Shown: positions 36,478-45,401 of the stretch, piece by piece
How the letters are laid out: each line of letters opens with the position of its first letter
Numbering within the stretch: the first letter of the stretch is position 1
Notes under the pieces: generated by a model
The model's database searches: none
Told to the model about the DNA's origin: nothing
What the model saw: the letters and a program-made list of their open reading frames with translations, nothing else
Made by a program: the position numbers and the translations under genes
NCBI RefSeq assembly: GCF_048268085.1
Contig: NZ_JBLWWF010000002.1
Coordinates: 124,001-188,000 of the forward strand
DNA: 64,000 nt
Source: Neptunicella sp048268085
GTDB lineage: Bacteria; Pseudomonadota; Gammaproteobacteria; Enterobacterales; Alteromonadaceae
Reading direction: 5' to 3'

Positions 36478-37146
36478 ATGTCTGGGCATGATATTGGGAT
36501 AAATTTTAATATTTCCGAGCTGCTAGCTGCTGTACAAACTTACTTAGTGCATGAAAAGCCTATCTTAGATAGGTTAAACATTTCCCTACAAGCCATCGCT
36601 AAACGAAAAAAATATTGTCAATACCACTTTTCCCTTTTTCAAGAGAGCACATCCTCGGTAGCATTACTTAAAGACAGGCTTGAACAGGTGTCTTATGAAG
36701 AATTGTCTGTGAGGGACGTATACGAAGCTAATTCAATCGCATTTTTGCAAAGTTTACATGCCATGATTGATTCATTTCCATACACATTAAATTTAATCTA
36801 TCAAAAATTTAATGATGTCGATTCAAGGCAGGTTGGCTGGAACAAGGAATTCATTAAGCACTATAAACGTTATAATTTTTTCTCGTATTTACAGGCTCTT
36901 TTTGAGAATGAAACCTTTTGCCAGCTTAAAGGATATTCAAACCATGGAAAACATAAATACCCTATTCGAATAAAAAATACATTTAAAGAGCTAATATTTG
37001 AAGATTTCACGTTCGAGTACGGAGGTATGAAAGTTTTCGCCAGTAAATTAAAAGTCGAAAGCTTTATGACAGAGTGTCATGATAGGTTGATTCCAAAGTT
37101 TTTCTATCTTATCAAGATGGTTCAAGAAGATGTAATAACTTCATAA
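36478..37146 (+). CDS. Unknown 222-residue protein, possibly HEPN-like
   Basis: I do not recognise this protein with confidence. It is alpha-helical by appearance, has no signal peptide or membrane segment, and is encoded in DNA clearly more AT-rich than the surrounding genes. A helix with FLQSLHAMIDSF is followed about 70 residues later by LKGYSNHGKHKYPIRI; an N-H-x-x-K-H arrangement of this kind recalls the Cthe_2314-type HEPN proteins, some of which are RNases. The canonical RxxxxH motif is not evident. The upstream ribosome site is poor. Its setting beside a toxin-antitoxin pair and base composition suggest recent acquisition. Confidence 0.65.
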   Translation: MSGHDIGINFNISELLAAVQTYLVHEKPILDRLNISLQAIAKRKKYCQYHFSLFQESTSSVALLKDRLEQVSYEELSVRDVYEANSIAFLQSLHAMIDSFPYTLNLIYQKFNDVDSRQVGWNKEFIKHYKRYNFFSYLQALFENETFCQLKGYSNHGKHKYPIRIKNTFKELIFEDFTFEYGGMKVFASKLKVESFMTECHDRLIPKFFYLIKMVQEDVITS

Positions 37147-37282
37147 ATAAAAGAACCATATGAAGCTGAAGCTAGAATTGATTCAATTGAATCGGGAACC
37201 TAAAAACAGTACCTGCCTCTGAAGTATTTCGGAAATATATCAAAAAACGTTGAGTTTCCAGTTTTGGCTCATTATGAATACT

Positions 37283-37311
37283 TTGGCGTTATAACGTTGT
37301 AACGCTATAAT
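37283..37311 (+). promoter_or_regulatory. Promoter and operator of the toxin-antitoxin operon
   Basis: TTGGCG (37283-37288) and a perfect TATAAT (37306-37311) are spaced by 17 bases. The spacer contains the perfect palindrome CGTTATAACG (37287-37296), followed by near-repeats of the same unit (GTTGTAACGC, then TATAATGTTAT). This is the usual layout for autorepression by antitoxin or the toxin-antitoxin complex. Confidence 0.65.
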
Positions 37312-37340
37312 GTTATTTGATAATTCATCTGGAGCTGACT

Positions 37341-37574
37341 ATGAGTACTCTTTCTAAACGCTCAACGGTGTATTTTGAGCCAGCAATACACAACGCACTA
37401 AAACTTAAAGCAGCGGCTTCTGATTCGTCAGTTTCTGAATTAATTGATGAAGCAGTGCGTTTAATGATGCGTGAAGATCAGGAAGATCTGGCGGCTATCA
37501 GGCAAAGGGTAGATGAGCCAGAAATCAGTTATGAAACGCTTATAAATAGTTTACAAGCTGATGGCAAAATATAA
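37341..37574 (+). CDS. RelB/CopG-like antitoxin
   Basis: A 77-residue protein. The N-terminus RSTVYFEPAIHNALKLKAAASDSSVSELIDEAVRLMM looks like a ribbon-helix-helix DNA-binding domain, with the strand formed by STVYFE. The acidic C-terminus (EDQEDLAAIRQRVDEPEISYETL) is suited to wrap the toxin. ATG at 37341, with TCTGGAG before it, was preferred over an earlier in-frame start. It overlaps the toxin gene by 14 bases and should neutralise it and repress the operon through the palindrome at the promoter. Confidence 0.85.
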   Translation: MSTLSKRSTVYFEPAIHNALKLKAAASDSSVSELIDEAVRLMMREDQEDLAAIRQRVDEPEISYETLINSLQADGKI

Positions 37575-37809
37575 AATCACGTTCAAAAAGTCTGTAAGTA
37601 AAGACCTCAAGTCTGTACCAAAAGCTGATATCAAAAAGATTCTATTCAAGATTGATAGCCTCGCTGACAACCCAAGATGTGAAGGCGCTGTAAAACTAAG
37701 TGGCCAAGATCTGCACCGTATTCGCCAAGGGCTTTACCGGATTATCTACGAGATCAGAGATAACGAATTAATTGTACAGGTTATAAAAATTGGACACCGA
37801 TCCGCTTAA
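37561..37809 (+). CDS. RelE/ParE-family toxin
   Basis: An 82-residue basic protein with the RelE fold pattern: KYKITFKKSVSKDLKSVPKADIKKI, then the HRIRQGLYRIIYEIRDNELIVQVIKIGHR core shared by RelE-type toxins. RelE members cut mRNA in the ribosomal A site; ParE members hit DNA gyrase. The RIRQGLYRIIYEI pattern with the final IGHR favours RelE, though this is not decisive. Its stop codon overlaps the start of the CPBP protease gene by one base. Confidence 0.87.
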   Translation: MAKYKITFKKSVSKDLKSVPKADIKKILFKIDSLADNPRCEGAVKLSGQDLHRIRQGLYRIIYEIRDNELIVQVIKIGHRSA

Positions 37810-38618
37810 TGAAAACAATCAATCGTAAAACCCAACCCCTATTCAAAGTGGCCTTATTCTGGGGTGCTTTTTGGCTAGTGCTGTTTATCTTCAGGGCTTT
37901 ATCCGTCCCTTTTTTAAAGGAATGGATGAGTTTACTGGTGGCGTCGGTGATTGCGGGTTTGTCCTTTATATTAGCCGCGCTGTTAGTTAAAAAAGAGCGC
38001 AAGTCACTGGCTGATATTGGCTTGGGCTGGAACGCGAAATCCGTTGCCAAATTTATGATTGGAACACTGTGCGGCATGTTGGTGATGGCGATAATGCTTT
38101 TTATCATACTTGGATTTAGCGCTATTTCTATCGAGCTTGCCCCTGCCCCTGATTACTGGAATGCTATCGGTTATTCGGCGCTGGTGTTATTTGCACTGGC
38201 CGCTATGGAAGAAATCGCTTTTAGAACCTACCCCTTATTTCGCTTATCCGAGGTTTTCGGGGTTCGCACTGCAATTTACATCACTTCCCTATTTTTTGCG
38301 TTGTATCACGGATTAAGCCCGATGAACCTGTTGGGTCCGGGCGTGTGGGGTTTGTTTTTTGCTATTTCTGCCATTGCATTTAAAGGCATCGCGGTACCAC
38401 TTGGACTGCATTTCGGGTTAAATTGGCTGCAAAGTTTTGTTGGCATGAAACTGCAATACGCCAGTTCAATCTGGAGCATAGCGCCGGGAGAGGATAATGG
38501 TTTACTCTCCACTGAAACGCTCGGACTGGGATTACAACTTTTTCTGCTGGTACTTGGCGTGGTGGTGATTGAAATTTATCTTAGAAAGACGTCAAAAACC
38601 GGTCAGTCATCTTTATAA
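37809..38618 (+). CDS. CPBP-family intramembrane protease (CAAX-like)
   Basis: A 269-residue multi-pass membrane protein with about eight hydrophobic segments. The ABI/CPBP motifs are present: EExxxR as Glu134-Glu135 and Arg139 (AMEEIAFR), a His in FALYHGL at about 167, and HFGLNW near 217. Related proteins are CAAX-processing glutamic proteases or bacteriocin-immunity proteins. Its start overlaps the toxin stop (TAATG), so it is translationally coupled to the toxin-antitoxin pair. Any functional link is unproven. Confidence 0.85.
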   Translation: MKTINRKTQPLFKVALFWGAFWLVLFIFRALSVPFLKEWMSLLVASVIAGLSFILAALLVKKERKSLADIGLGWNAKSVAKFMIGTLCGMLVMAIMLFIILGFSAISIELAPAPDYWNAIGYSALVLFALAAMEEIAFRTYPLFRLSEVFGVRTAIYITSLFFALYHGLSPMNLLGPGVWGLFFAISAIAFKGIAVPLGLHFGLNWLQSFVGMKLQYASSIWSIAPGEDNGLLSTETLGLGLQLFLLVLGVVVIEIYLRKTSKTGQSSL

Positions 38619-38652
38619 TCGTGCAAACTATCCAATATCAGGTAAACAATTA

Positions 38653-39129
38653 ATGACGTATATAAACAAACTGAGTGTGGTTATTTTAGTCTCCGCCATT
38701 ATGACGGGATGTGCTTCAACTTCCGGTGAATGCACTAAACCGGGGGCCGCGCTTAATCAAGTTAAGGAGCAGGTTTTCTTTATTCAAAATGCCAAAAAGG
38801 ATGGGGTAATAAAGTCCCCTCATGGTTACCAATACAAAATACTGCAACGTGGTAACGGCAAACTCCATCCAGATTCCGGCGATACGGTCATCGCCAATTA
38901 TGTGACCCGCCGATTGGATGGGACGGTAATCGACAGTGGTTACAGTGCAGCACTGCCGGTTTCCAAGGTGATAGACGGCTGGAAACTGGCGTTGAGTGAA
39001 ATGGTGGTTGGTGATGCATGGACGTTATATATTCCCGCTAAGTTAGCTTACGGCTGCAAAGCCCAACCTCAGCAATTCGGCTACGATGAAGCATTAATGT
39101 TTGATTTGGAACTGTTGAAAATCCAGTAA
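38653..39129 (+). CDS. FKBP-type peptidyl-prolyl isomerase lipoprotein
   Basis: A 158-residue predicted lipoprotein. The frame is open from 38569, but the signal peptide MTYINKLSVVILVSAIMTGC starts at 38653 and ends in a lipobox (MTGC), so that start was chosen although its ribosome site is weak. The rest is a single FKBP domain with the GDTVIANYVTRRLDGTVIDS and GWKLALSEMVVGDAWTLYIPAKLAYG signatures. It lacks the dimerisation helix domain of FkpA and Mip. It probably helps fold envelope proteins. Confidence 0.85.
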   Translation: MTYINKLSVVILVSAIMTGCASTSGECTKPGAALNQVKEQVFFIQNAKKDGVIKSPHGYQYKILQRGNGKLHPDSGDTVIANYVTRRLDGTVIDSGYSAALPVSKVIDGWKLALSEMVVGDAWTLYIPAKLAYGCKAQPQQFGYDEALMFDLELLKIQ

Positions 39130-39236
39130 CTTGTTAGTGGTCATTTAGCACGATAAGCTAGCGCTTTAACGTTAGTATAAAATCTAGCATAGTCGAACAG
39201 CTGTGTTTGCAATTTCCTAATCCTATAGGTTTTCCG

Positions 39237-39905
39237 ATGAAAAAGTTACTTATATGCCTGATAGCACTTAGTTTTCAAACCCTCGCGGTTGAAGGCATCA
39301 CACCTGATTTCAAGATTATTCAAAAACCCATTTTGTTCGATCAGCAACGCAAAGAACTCACACTAGAGTACATGCAGGAGCATTACGGTATTATTCAGGA
39401 TGAACCGACCATCAACCCCACCATGGTGACGGTGCACTGGACGGTGATTCCTACCTTTGAAAAAACCATTAACGCCTTTAATACCGCTACATTGCCAGCA
39501 GCTCGCAGCAAAATCAGTACAGCGGGAGCGTTGAATGTCTCCAGTCAGTTTGTGATAGATCGCGATGGCACCATTTACCAGTTAATGCCGGAAACTACCA
39601 TGGCCCGTCATGTTATCGGTTTAAATTATACCGCTATTGGAATCGAGAATATTGCTGACGGTAACAGCTTGCCCATGACCGACGCACAGCTGGAAGCGAA
39701 TACAAAACTGATTAAATATCTGGCCAAGAAGTACCCTATTGATTATGTCTTTGGGCATAGCGAGTATCAGCGCTTTAAGGGCACACCGCTATGGAAGGAA
39801 AAAGACGATAATTACCTGACCGAAAAGGACGATCCGGATGCCGCGTTTATGCAAAAGTTGCGTAGCCGTTTAACTCACCTGAACCTTAAGCCCTTGCCCA
39901 ATTAA
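39237..39905 (+). CDS. Secreted N-acetylmuramoyl-L-alanine amidase (amidase_2/AmpD type)
   Basis: A 222-residue protein with a signal peptide (MKKLLICLIALSFQTLA), so it acts outside the cytoplasm, unlike AmpD. The amidase_2 fold is marked by TVHWTVIP (zinc His), SSQFVIDRDGTIYQLMPETTMARHVIG, NYTAIGIEN and VFGHSEYQ (second zinc His). It would cut the bond between muramic acid and the peptide stem. ATG at 39237 was chosen over a TTG at 39207 because it begins the signal peptide. Confidence 0.87.
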   Translation: MKKLLICLIALSFQTLAVEGITPDFKIIQKPILFDQQRKELTLEYMQEHYGIIQDEPTINPTMVTVHWTVIPTFEKTINAFNTATLPAARSKISTAGALNVSSQFVIDRDGTIYQLMPETTMARHVIGLNYTAIGIENIADGNSLPMTDAQLEANTKLIKYLAKKYPIDYVFGHSEYQRFKGTPLWKEKDDNYLTEKDDPDAAFMQKLRSRLTHLNLKPLPN

Positions 39906-39917
39906 CGCTGAGCCAAA

Positions 39918-40259
39918 TCAACCATCGCGGGTTAAGACTTCGATCAATTCAATTTCAAAGATCAGATTGCTATTCGGCGGGATCATGGTGCCAATTTGAC
40001 GCTCGCCGTAGGCCAGTTCGGCCGGCACCCAAAGTTTGCGTTTGCCGCCCACTTTCATACCGTTTAGCCCCAGGATCCAGCCTTGAATTACCCGCTTTTG
40101 ACTTAATACCACCTGAAATGGCTGACCTTTGGTATAGGATGAGTCGAACTCGCTACCATCGTCCAGCCAGCCACGATAATGGGCAGTAATCAACGCACCA
40201 CGTTCGGCGGCTTTTCCGGTTCCTTCAACTATATCTTCAATTTTAACCTGTTGGTGCAT
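39918..40259 (-). CDS. FKBP-type peptidyl-prolyl cis-trans isomerase, short cytoplasmic form
   Basis: A 113-residue single-domain FKBP without signal peptide. The classic motifs are HYRGWLDDGSEFDSSY, VIQGWILGLNGMKVGGKRKLWVPAELAYG and IPPNSNLIFEIELIEV. It should catalyse proline isomerisation in the cytoplasm. It converges on the secreted amidase gene with a 12-base gap and lies 68 bases downstream of the TPR-sulfotransferase gene on the same strand. Confidence 0.92.
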   Translation of the reverse strand: MHQQVKIEDIVEGTGKAAERGALITAHYRGWLDDGSEFDSSYTKGQPFQVVLSQKRVIQGWILGLNGMKVGGKRKLWVPAELAYGERQIGTMIPPNSNLIFEIELIEVLTRDG

Positions 40260-40327
40260 TGACCTATTCTCGAATCGTTAACTTGTGGTTATGGTCACCA
40301 AAAGCACGCAGCCATGCAATCTAAAAT

Positions 40328-42337
40328 TCACTTTCCACCCTGAAACCGAGTGGTTAACGGTTGAAGATTGTCTGCATAGTTTTTCCATTGTTCCAGAGCC
40401 GAGGTATAAATCGGTTGGCGAACCTGCTCAGAGCTGGGGGTTTTGATATTGCGTTTGGTCTGATGAAAATCGACACAGCTTTGTTCAAAGGGCAACCCAC
40501 AAAAATCCAGCATACGGCGCACCTGACCTTCCAGATCATTTACCACATCTTCATGTTGCACCCGCAATACAAAGCCGGGTAAAACATTATCCCAGTGATC
40601 CATTAATTTGACATAAGACTGATAATAACGGGCGATGTCATCCAGGTCATAGCTGAAATCCTGCCCTTCACCAAACAATTGCTTAAAGCCGCTAAAACAA
40701 CAGGACATCGGATGGCGGCGGGCGTCAATGATTTTAGCCTTGGGCAATATCAGTTTAATCAAACCAATATGCATAAAATTATTCGGCATTTTATCGATAA
40801 AAAAAGCAGCGCCGTCACGGTAAACTTGGGTATCGTCGATAAACTGCTGACCAAAGCGTTTAAAATAACTGTCGTCCAACTCCCATAAGTTGGCCGGATA
40901 ACGCGCTTCTTCAGCAACCACTCTGCCACACAATCGCATGGCCAACCCCAGAATATTATGTAATTCCATGGTGCCGTCCACCATTGAATGGGAAGCCAGT
41001 ATTTGTTCCAGCAAGGTCGATCCGGCACGGGGTAGACCGACGATAAAAATAGGTGCCAGATCGTCTAACCCTAAATGGCCGCGTTGCTGAAATAACTCTG
41101 CCGTGCAGTGCTGAATTTGTGCATCTATTTGCGCATCGGTTTTATCAGCAGAATACCCCGACTGCTGGCGTTTAAGCTGATTACCTCGTTGATAATAATC
41201 AAAAGACAACCCATATTCCTGCCTATCTTCGTATGCTTTACCAGCGGCAAAACACAAATGAATGCGATCTTCGGATTCGGTTTGCGGATCCGCTTCAAAT
41301 TGTCTCATTTGAGTGAGTTCTGCATCACTAAAACGGTAGGTTTTGGTATTGGCTAAACTCCAGTATGCATCGCCCAAAGCGGGCTTAATCTGATAAGCCC
41401 GTTGATAAGCCTGGACAGCCAGATCTAACTGACCATTGGCTTTATAGGCATGTCCCAGTTGAATTTGCAGCCCTGCCCGTTGCGGATCGTGCTTCAATAC
41501 CTGATTAAAAAGCTCAATACCAGCTTGTGTGTTGCCTAATCCCACCTGAACATTGCCCATCGCCATCTGATATGCAGGGTTATCTGGTTGGTTGTGCAAC
41601 AAAATCTCGACCTGTGCTAAAGCGGGTTTAAATTTGCCTAAACGCAACAATAACCCAAGGTACTCACTGCGAGCTCGATGATGATCCGGCGCAAGTTCAA
41701 CACAGCTTTCCAGCAAAAATTCGGCATCGTCATATACACGCAAACGAATACCAATTTCAGCCAATAAACACATACCTTCGATGTGATGTTTATTTTGTTG
41801 CAAGAATTGGCGACAAAGTTGATCGGCTTTATGCAACTTTCCTTCATGCATCAGATCCTGCGCCCCCAGCAATAGCGCAGGTAATTGTTGTAAAAACTGA
41901 TATTGCTGCATTGCTTGCAAAGATGACTCAGTTTGACCCTGCTGTTGCTCAAGCTGAGCCAATTGTTGCCAACTGGCGAGTAAAGCCGGGTTTAATTGGG
42001 TGGCCCAGCGAAAAGACTGGATAGCGCGATCAGCCTGTTGCAGCCCAAGATGTATATAACCCATTTCCTGATAGGCACGGGCATGCCCTCCATTCTTGGC
42101 AAGTAACTGTTTTATTGTTTTGAGTGCTGCCGCAAGTTGTTGATCATAGCGCTGGGCAACGCCCAGTAGATACAATAGCTGCTGAGTTTCACTGTCAGTG
42201 ACTTCCTGTTGAAGCATTTGCTGGGCAGAATCGATTGCGGCGGAAAAGTTGGCTTGTTGAATTTGTTGCTGAATCCCGTGCAGACGTGCCTGACAATCTC
42301 CGTTCTGCTGTTGAGTCGATTTCTGTTCATCCTTCAA
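40328..42337 (-). CDS. TPR-repeat sulfotransferase
   Basis: A 669-residue protein. The N-terminal 380 residues or so are TPR repeats rich in Gln and Leu (for example AYQEMGYIHLGLQQADRAIQ). The C-terminal part is a PAPS-dependent sulfotransferase: the 5'-phosphosulfate loop is IFIVGLPRAGSTLLEQILASH, and the 3'-phosphate site is in KIIDARRHPMSCCFS. The bacterial substrate is unknown; candidates are a surface glycan or a small molecule. The frame starts with TTG at 42337, with GGAG 11 bases before it and no usable in-frame ATG near, so the start is somewhat uncertain. Confidence 0.88.
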   Translation of the reverse strand: MKDEQKSTQQQNGDCQARLHGIQQQIQQANFSAAIDSAQQMLQQEVTDSETQQLLYLLGVAQRYDQQLAAALKTIKQLLAKNGGHARAYQEMGYIHLGLQQADRAIQSFRWATQLNPALLASWQQLAQLEQQQGQTESSLQAMQQYQFLQQLPALLLGAQDLMHEGKLHKADQLCRQFLQQNKHHIEGMCLLAEIGIRLRVYDDAEFLLESCVELAPDHHRARSEYLGLLLRLGKFKPALAQVEILLHNQPDNPAYQMAMGNVQVGLGNTQAGIELFNQVLKHDPQRAGLQIQLGHAYKANGQLDLAVQAYQRAYQIKPALGDAYWSLANTKTYRFSDAELTQMRQFEADPQTESEDRIHLCFAAGKAYEDRQEYGLSFDYYQRGNQLKRQQSGYSADKTDAQIDAQIQHCTAELFQQRGHLGLDDLAPIFIVGLPRAGSTLLEQILASHSMVDGTMELHNILGLAMRLCGRVVAEEARYPANLWELDDSYFKRFGQQFIDDTQVYRDGAAFFIDKMPNNFMHIGLIKLILPKAKIIDARRHPMSCCFSGFKQLFGEGQDFSYDLDDIARYYQSYVKLMDHWDNVLPGFVLRVQHEDVVNDLEGQVRRMLDFCGLPFEQSCVDFHQTKRNIKTPSSEQVRQPIYTSALEQWKNYADNLQPLTTRFQGGK

Positions 42338-42385
42338 ATCTACATTTCTCCAAAACTGTACCAGGGTCTGTCGACCTTCATTGTC

Positions 42386-42420
42386 AATAAAAAAGGCAAG
42401 CCCCTAACAGCTTGCCTTTA
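42386..42420 (-). terminator. Bidirectional-looking terminator after the first TonB receptor gene
   Basis: GGCAAGC (42395-42401) pairs with GCTTGCC (42410-42416). On the minus strand the stem is followed by TTTTTTATT, a good intrinsic terminator for the receptor gene whose stop is at 42457. The plus side is followed by TTTATTTTT. Confidence 0.85.
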
Positions 42421-42456
42421 TTTTTAAGGGCTGACAAGCCCATTCATTATGCGGAT

Positions 42457-45117
42457 TTAATACATATCGTAAGAGAAACGCATGCCGATAGTACGAGGAC
42501 GGCTGCTCACTACTTTAGGGGTGAACTGCTGCGTATCAATATACTGATCACCACGTTCATCGGTGATGTTATCGATATACAGTTCCGCTTTCCATTGATC
42601 GGTTCTGACCCCGAATGCAATATTCGCGACGGTGTAGCCTTCTTGTACATAACGTCCACCGGCAAAGGTATTACCAGCTTCATCTGTGTAACTAACTCCA
42701 TCAAAGGTCGCCGCTTCCTGCTGTATCTTCAGACCGCTGCCGGTACCGTAAATTAAGCGCGTTGCATCTTCCATAACATAAGCATCCATGGTCATGCCGA
42801 CCAGACGATCTCCGGTATAGTTAATCGCACCGTTAACATAGCCTTCCCAGCCGTTTTCCAACATATAGAAATAACTGGCTTGTAAATTTCCGGAAAATTT
42901 AGCCGAAAATGGTAAACGGCTGCCTTCCGGTGGTGCAATCCCCTGTAACTCCGTATTAATTTCCGTCAATTCGGTATCCAGCCAGCTCATGGCGCCGCTA
43001 ATCACCAAATTATCAGTGGCATACCACTGGAAGTCCGCGTCAAGACCTTTGATTTCAGCGGTTCCAACATTATCAGTAAATACCAAAAAGCTAATATTGG
43101 TGGGATCAAAACGGGAGGTTTGCAGATCGGTGATTTCCGAGTAATACGCAGTCGCATTAATTCTTAATGTCTGCTCCAGGAAATCCCCTTTTATGCCCAA
43201 TTCATAGTTATCCAGTGTGTCTGTCGTGGAATAAACCGGAATACGGAAATTGGCAAATGCACCTTCGGGTTTAGCTGCCGCTCCACCACCAACACGGTTG
43301 GTCACTGGCGGGCGGAATCCTTCAGAATACGTGGCAAAGAGCAATACGTCTTCACTCATCTTCCAGTCCACTGACGCCTTGTAAATGACATCATCGACAC
43401 TAACGGTACCGTTATCATCCAGCAAACTGATATCTAACTGGCCACTATCAATCGCATCAATATATCCCTGCGCATCGTCTCCGAAAAAGTCGACTAGCGC
43501 CTGATCACTACCATCACCAAAGGCGCGCAAACGACCACTGACATCCACGGTTGAAGTGGAGCCTTTATAGGTATCATCAATTTGATACCAACGTGCTCCC
43601 AATGTCAGAGTGACGGTATCGGTCAGATCATATTCCCCCTGACCAAACACAGCAATCTGCTCTATGGTATGAGTAATATCATTGATAAAACCAACTTCCG
43701 AGGGGAACGGTCCTCCGTCACTATTAATTCCCTCACTGCCCACCAGAGTGCGCGCCATATTGGGGAATAAATCCGTATTGGGGATTTTGAAAGAGCCAAT
43801 TGTAGACAGGTCCTGATCATCATAGAACACCCCTGCCGTTAGTCTCCAGCGGTTTTCTACCGGGGTATTAAAGCGCAGCTCATGGGTTACACGGCTGGTA
43901 TCGGTATCTTCATGATAGAATTTGGTCGGATCCAAACACTTCTGTTCTTCTGCCGGTAAACCGTAATAACTACAGACATAATAGGCAGAGAACAAGCCAC
44001 CATTGGTGTAACCGGTGTAATCTATCAACGAATTGATTTCACGATCCAGATACCCACCGGTGTATACGACATCCAATTTGGCTAAACGTCCTTCCAATGT
44101 CCAGGTAGTCAAACCAAAATCATCTTCATTGGTTTCCGGCTGAAAACGGTTGACGGAGCTTTCACCCTCCAAGTTGGGATCGTAGGCAAACACACCTTCG
44201 GTATTCAACGTTTGCTGGGTATGTTGTACCAGTAAATCCCACTCCGGATTTATATGATAAGACGCGCTGAATCGGGCACCAGAATAAATGGCATCATTAA
44301 TATCATCTTTGACTAACGAATCATTCTTGGGAACCACAATAGGTGTGTTAGCGGGATCGGCAAGGACACCGCCAGAAATACGGCTGATGACCTGAGCACT
44401 GCCACGATAGCCGCCATTGTCTGGATCATTAAGAATATTATCAATCCAGCCTCCCTGCCGATCATTGTAGGCTGCAACCCTAAGTGCCAAATCATCGGTG
44501 GGCGTTATGTTGAGATAAGCCTCAACGGAATTGCTCATCTCACCGCCCTTGGTGGAGCTGATACTGGTCTTAAACCCTGCCGAAAATCCGGAGTGATCCG
44601 GCTTTTTCGTGATCATTCTAATAGTACCCGCCTGAGAGCTGGCACCAAATAAGGTTCCTTGGGGCCCGGGTAACACTTCTACGCGTTGCATATCTGTCGC
44701 ATAGACATCCAGATTTCGGCCTTGCATGGATACCGGCTGCTCATCTAAATAGAATGCCACCGAGGGCTGCAATGCCTGAACAGTTGATACAGAAATATTG
44801 GTTTGTGTGGTCGCCGCACCACGAATATAGACTTCATTTTGACCAGGGCCCGTGCCCTGAAATACCACATTGGGTAAAAACTCGACATACTCATTAAAGT
44901 TATCAAGCCCCAGCTTATCCAGCTGCTTGCCATTTAGAGCACTTATGGATACCGGCACGTCCTGAATGGACTCCGACCGTTTTGTTGCAGTGACCTGGAT
45001 GGTTTCAATTTTACTTTTTCCGCCATCCGGGGCGACATTTTCTTCCGCGGCCATGGCATAACTGCTAGTTGCCATGGCTAATACTATTGCGGAGCTAAGC
45101 TTATTTTTATGAAACAT
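42457..45117 (-). CDS. TonB-dependent outer membrane receptor
   Basis: An 886-residue receptor. ATG at 45117 starts a clear signal peptide (MFHKNKLSSAIVLAMATSSYAMA); the longer frame to 45177 only adds residues before it. A TonB box-like IETIQVTAT follows, then the plug domain (DVPVSISALNG, VYIRGAATTQTN, VLPGPQGTLFG) and a beta-barrel ending in an aromatic residue (RFSYDMY). It would import an unknown large or scarce substrate with energy from TonB-ExbBD. It is divergent from a BCCT transporter gene, which suggests a linked uptake path for the same or a released compound. Confidence 0.93.
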   Translation of the reverse strand: MFHKNKLSSAIVLAMATSSYAMAAEENVAPDGGKSKIETIQVTATKRSESIQDVPVSISALNGKQLDKLGLDNFNEYVEFLPNVVFQGTGPGQNEVYIRGAATTQTNISVSTVQALQPSVAFYLDEQPVSMQGRNLDVYATDMQRVEVLPGPQGTLFGASSQAGTIRMITKKPDHSGFSAGFKTSISSTKGGEMSNSVEAYLNITPTDDLALRVAAYNDRQGGWIDNILNDPDNGGYRGSAQVISRISGGVLADPANTPIVVPKNDSLVKDDINDAIYSGARFSASYHINPEWDLLVQHTQQTLNTEGVFAYDPNLEGESSVNRFQPETNEDDFGLTTWTLEGRLAKLDVVYTGGYLDREINSLIDYTGYTNGGLFSAYYVCSYYGLPAEEQKCLDPTKFYHEDTDTSRVTHELRFNTPVENRWRLTAGVFYDDQDLSTIGSFKIPNTDLFPNMARTLVGSEGINSDGGPFPSEVGFINDITHTIEQIAVFGQGEYDLTDTVTLTLGARWYQIDDTYKGSTSTVDVSGRLRAFGDGSDQALVDFFGDDAQGYIDAIDSGQLDISLLDDNGTVSVDDVIYKASVDWKMSEDVLLFATYSEGFRPPVTNRVGGGAAAKPEGAFANFRIPVYSTTDTLDNYELGIKGDFLEQTLRINATAYYSEITDLQTSRFDPTNISFLVFTDNVGTAEIKGLDADFQWYATDNLVISGAMSWLDTELTEINTELQGIAPPEGSRLPFSAKFSGNLQASYFYMLENGWEGYVNGAINYTGDRLVGMTMDAYVMEDATRLIYGTGSGLKIQQEAATFDGVSYTDEAGNTFAGGRYVQEGYTVANIAFGVRTDQWKAELYIDNITDERGDQYIDTQQFTPKVVSSRPRTIGMRFSYDMY

Positions 45118-45401
45118 AATAGACACCTGTTGTTTGAAGATGATGCTCTCCTGGTAAGTTGGATGCCCTCCATTCATTAGTGAACTACTTTTTTATGGAA
45201 ATTAATTTCCTACAACAAAATACACTAACAATAGAAAACACCAATTAATTAATGCATTAGTTAGGGTTGCACTATTCCCCCAAACTACTTTGCTACATAA
45301 ATAATTGTTTGTACACTAATTATTATTAACGTATTAATAGTAGTAGACAGGTTTCATTTTATTTTTAGAGCCAATACAACAGATAGGTGACATAAAAGCG
45401 T

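Noticed and set aside
37160..37222. 20-codon ORF starting MKLKLELIQLNRE before the toxin-antitoxin promoter
   Set aside because: Very short, weak ribosome site and no similarity recognised; it may be a remnant but cannot be supported.
45118..45180. ACCAGG in the TonB receptor leader as a proven small-RNA target
   Set aside because: Only six matching bases with no further pairing; too short to claim.
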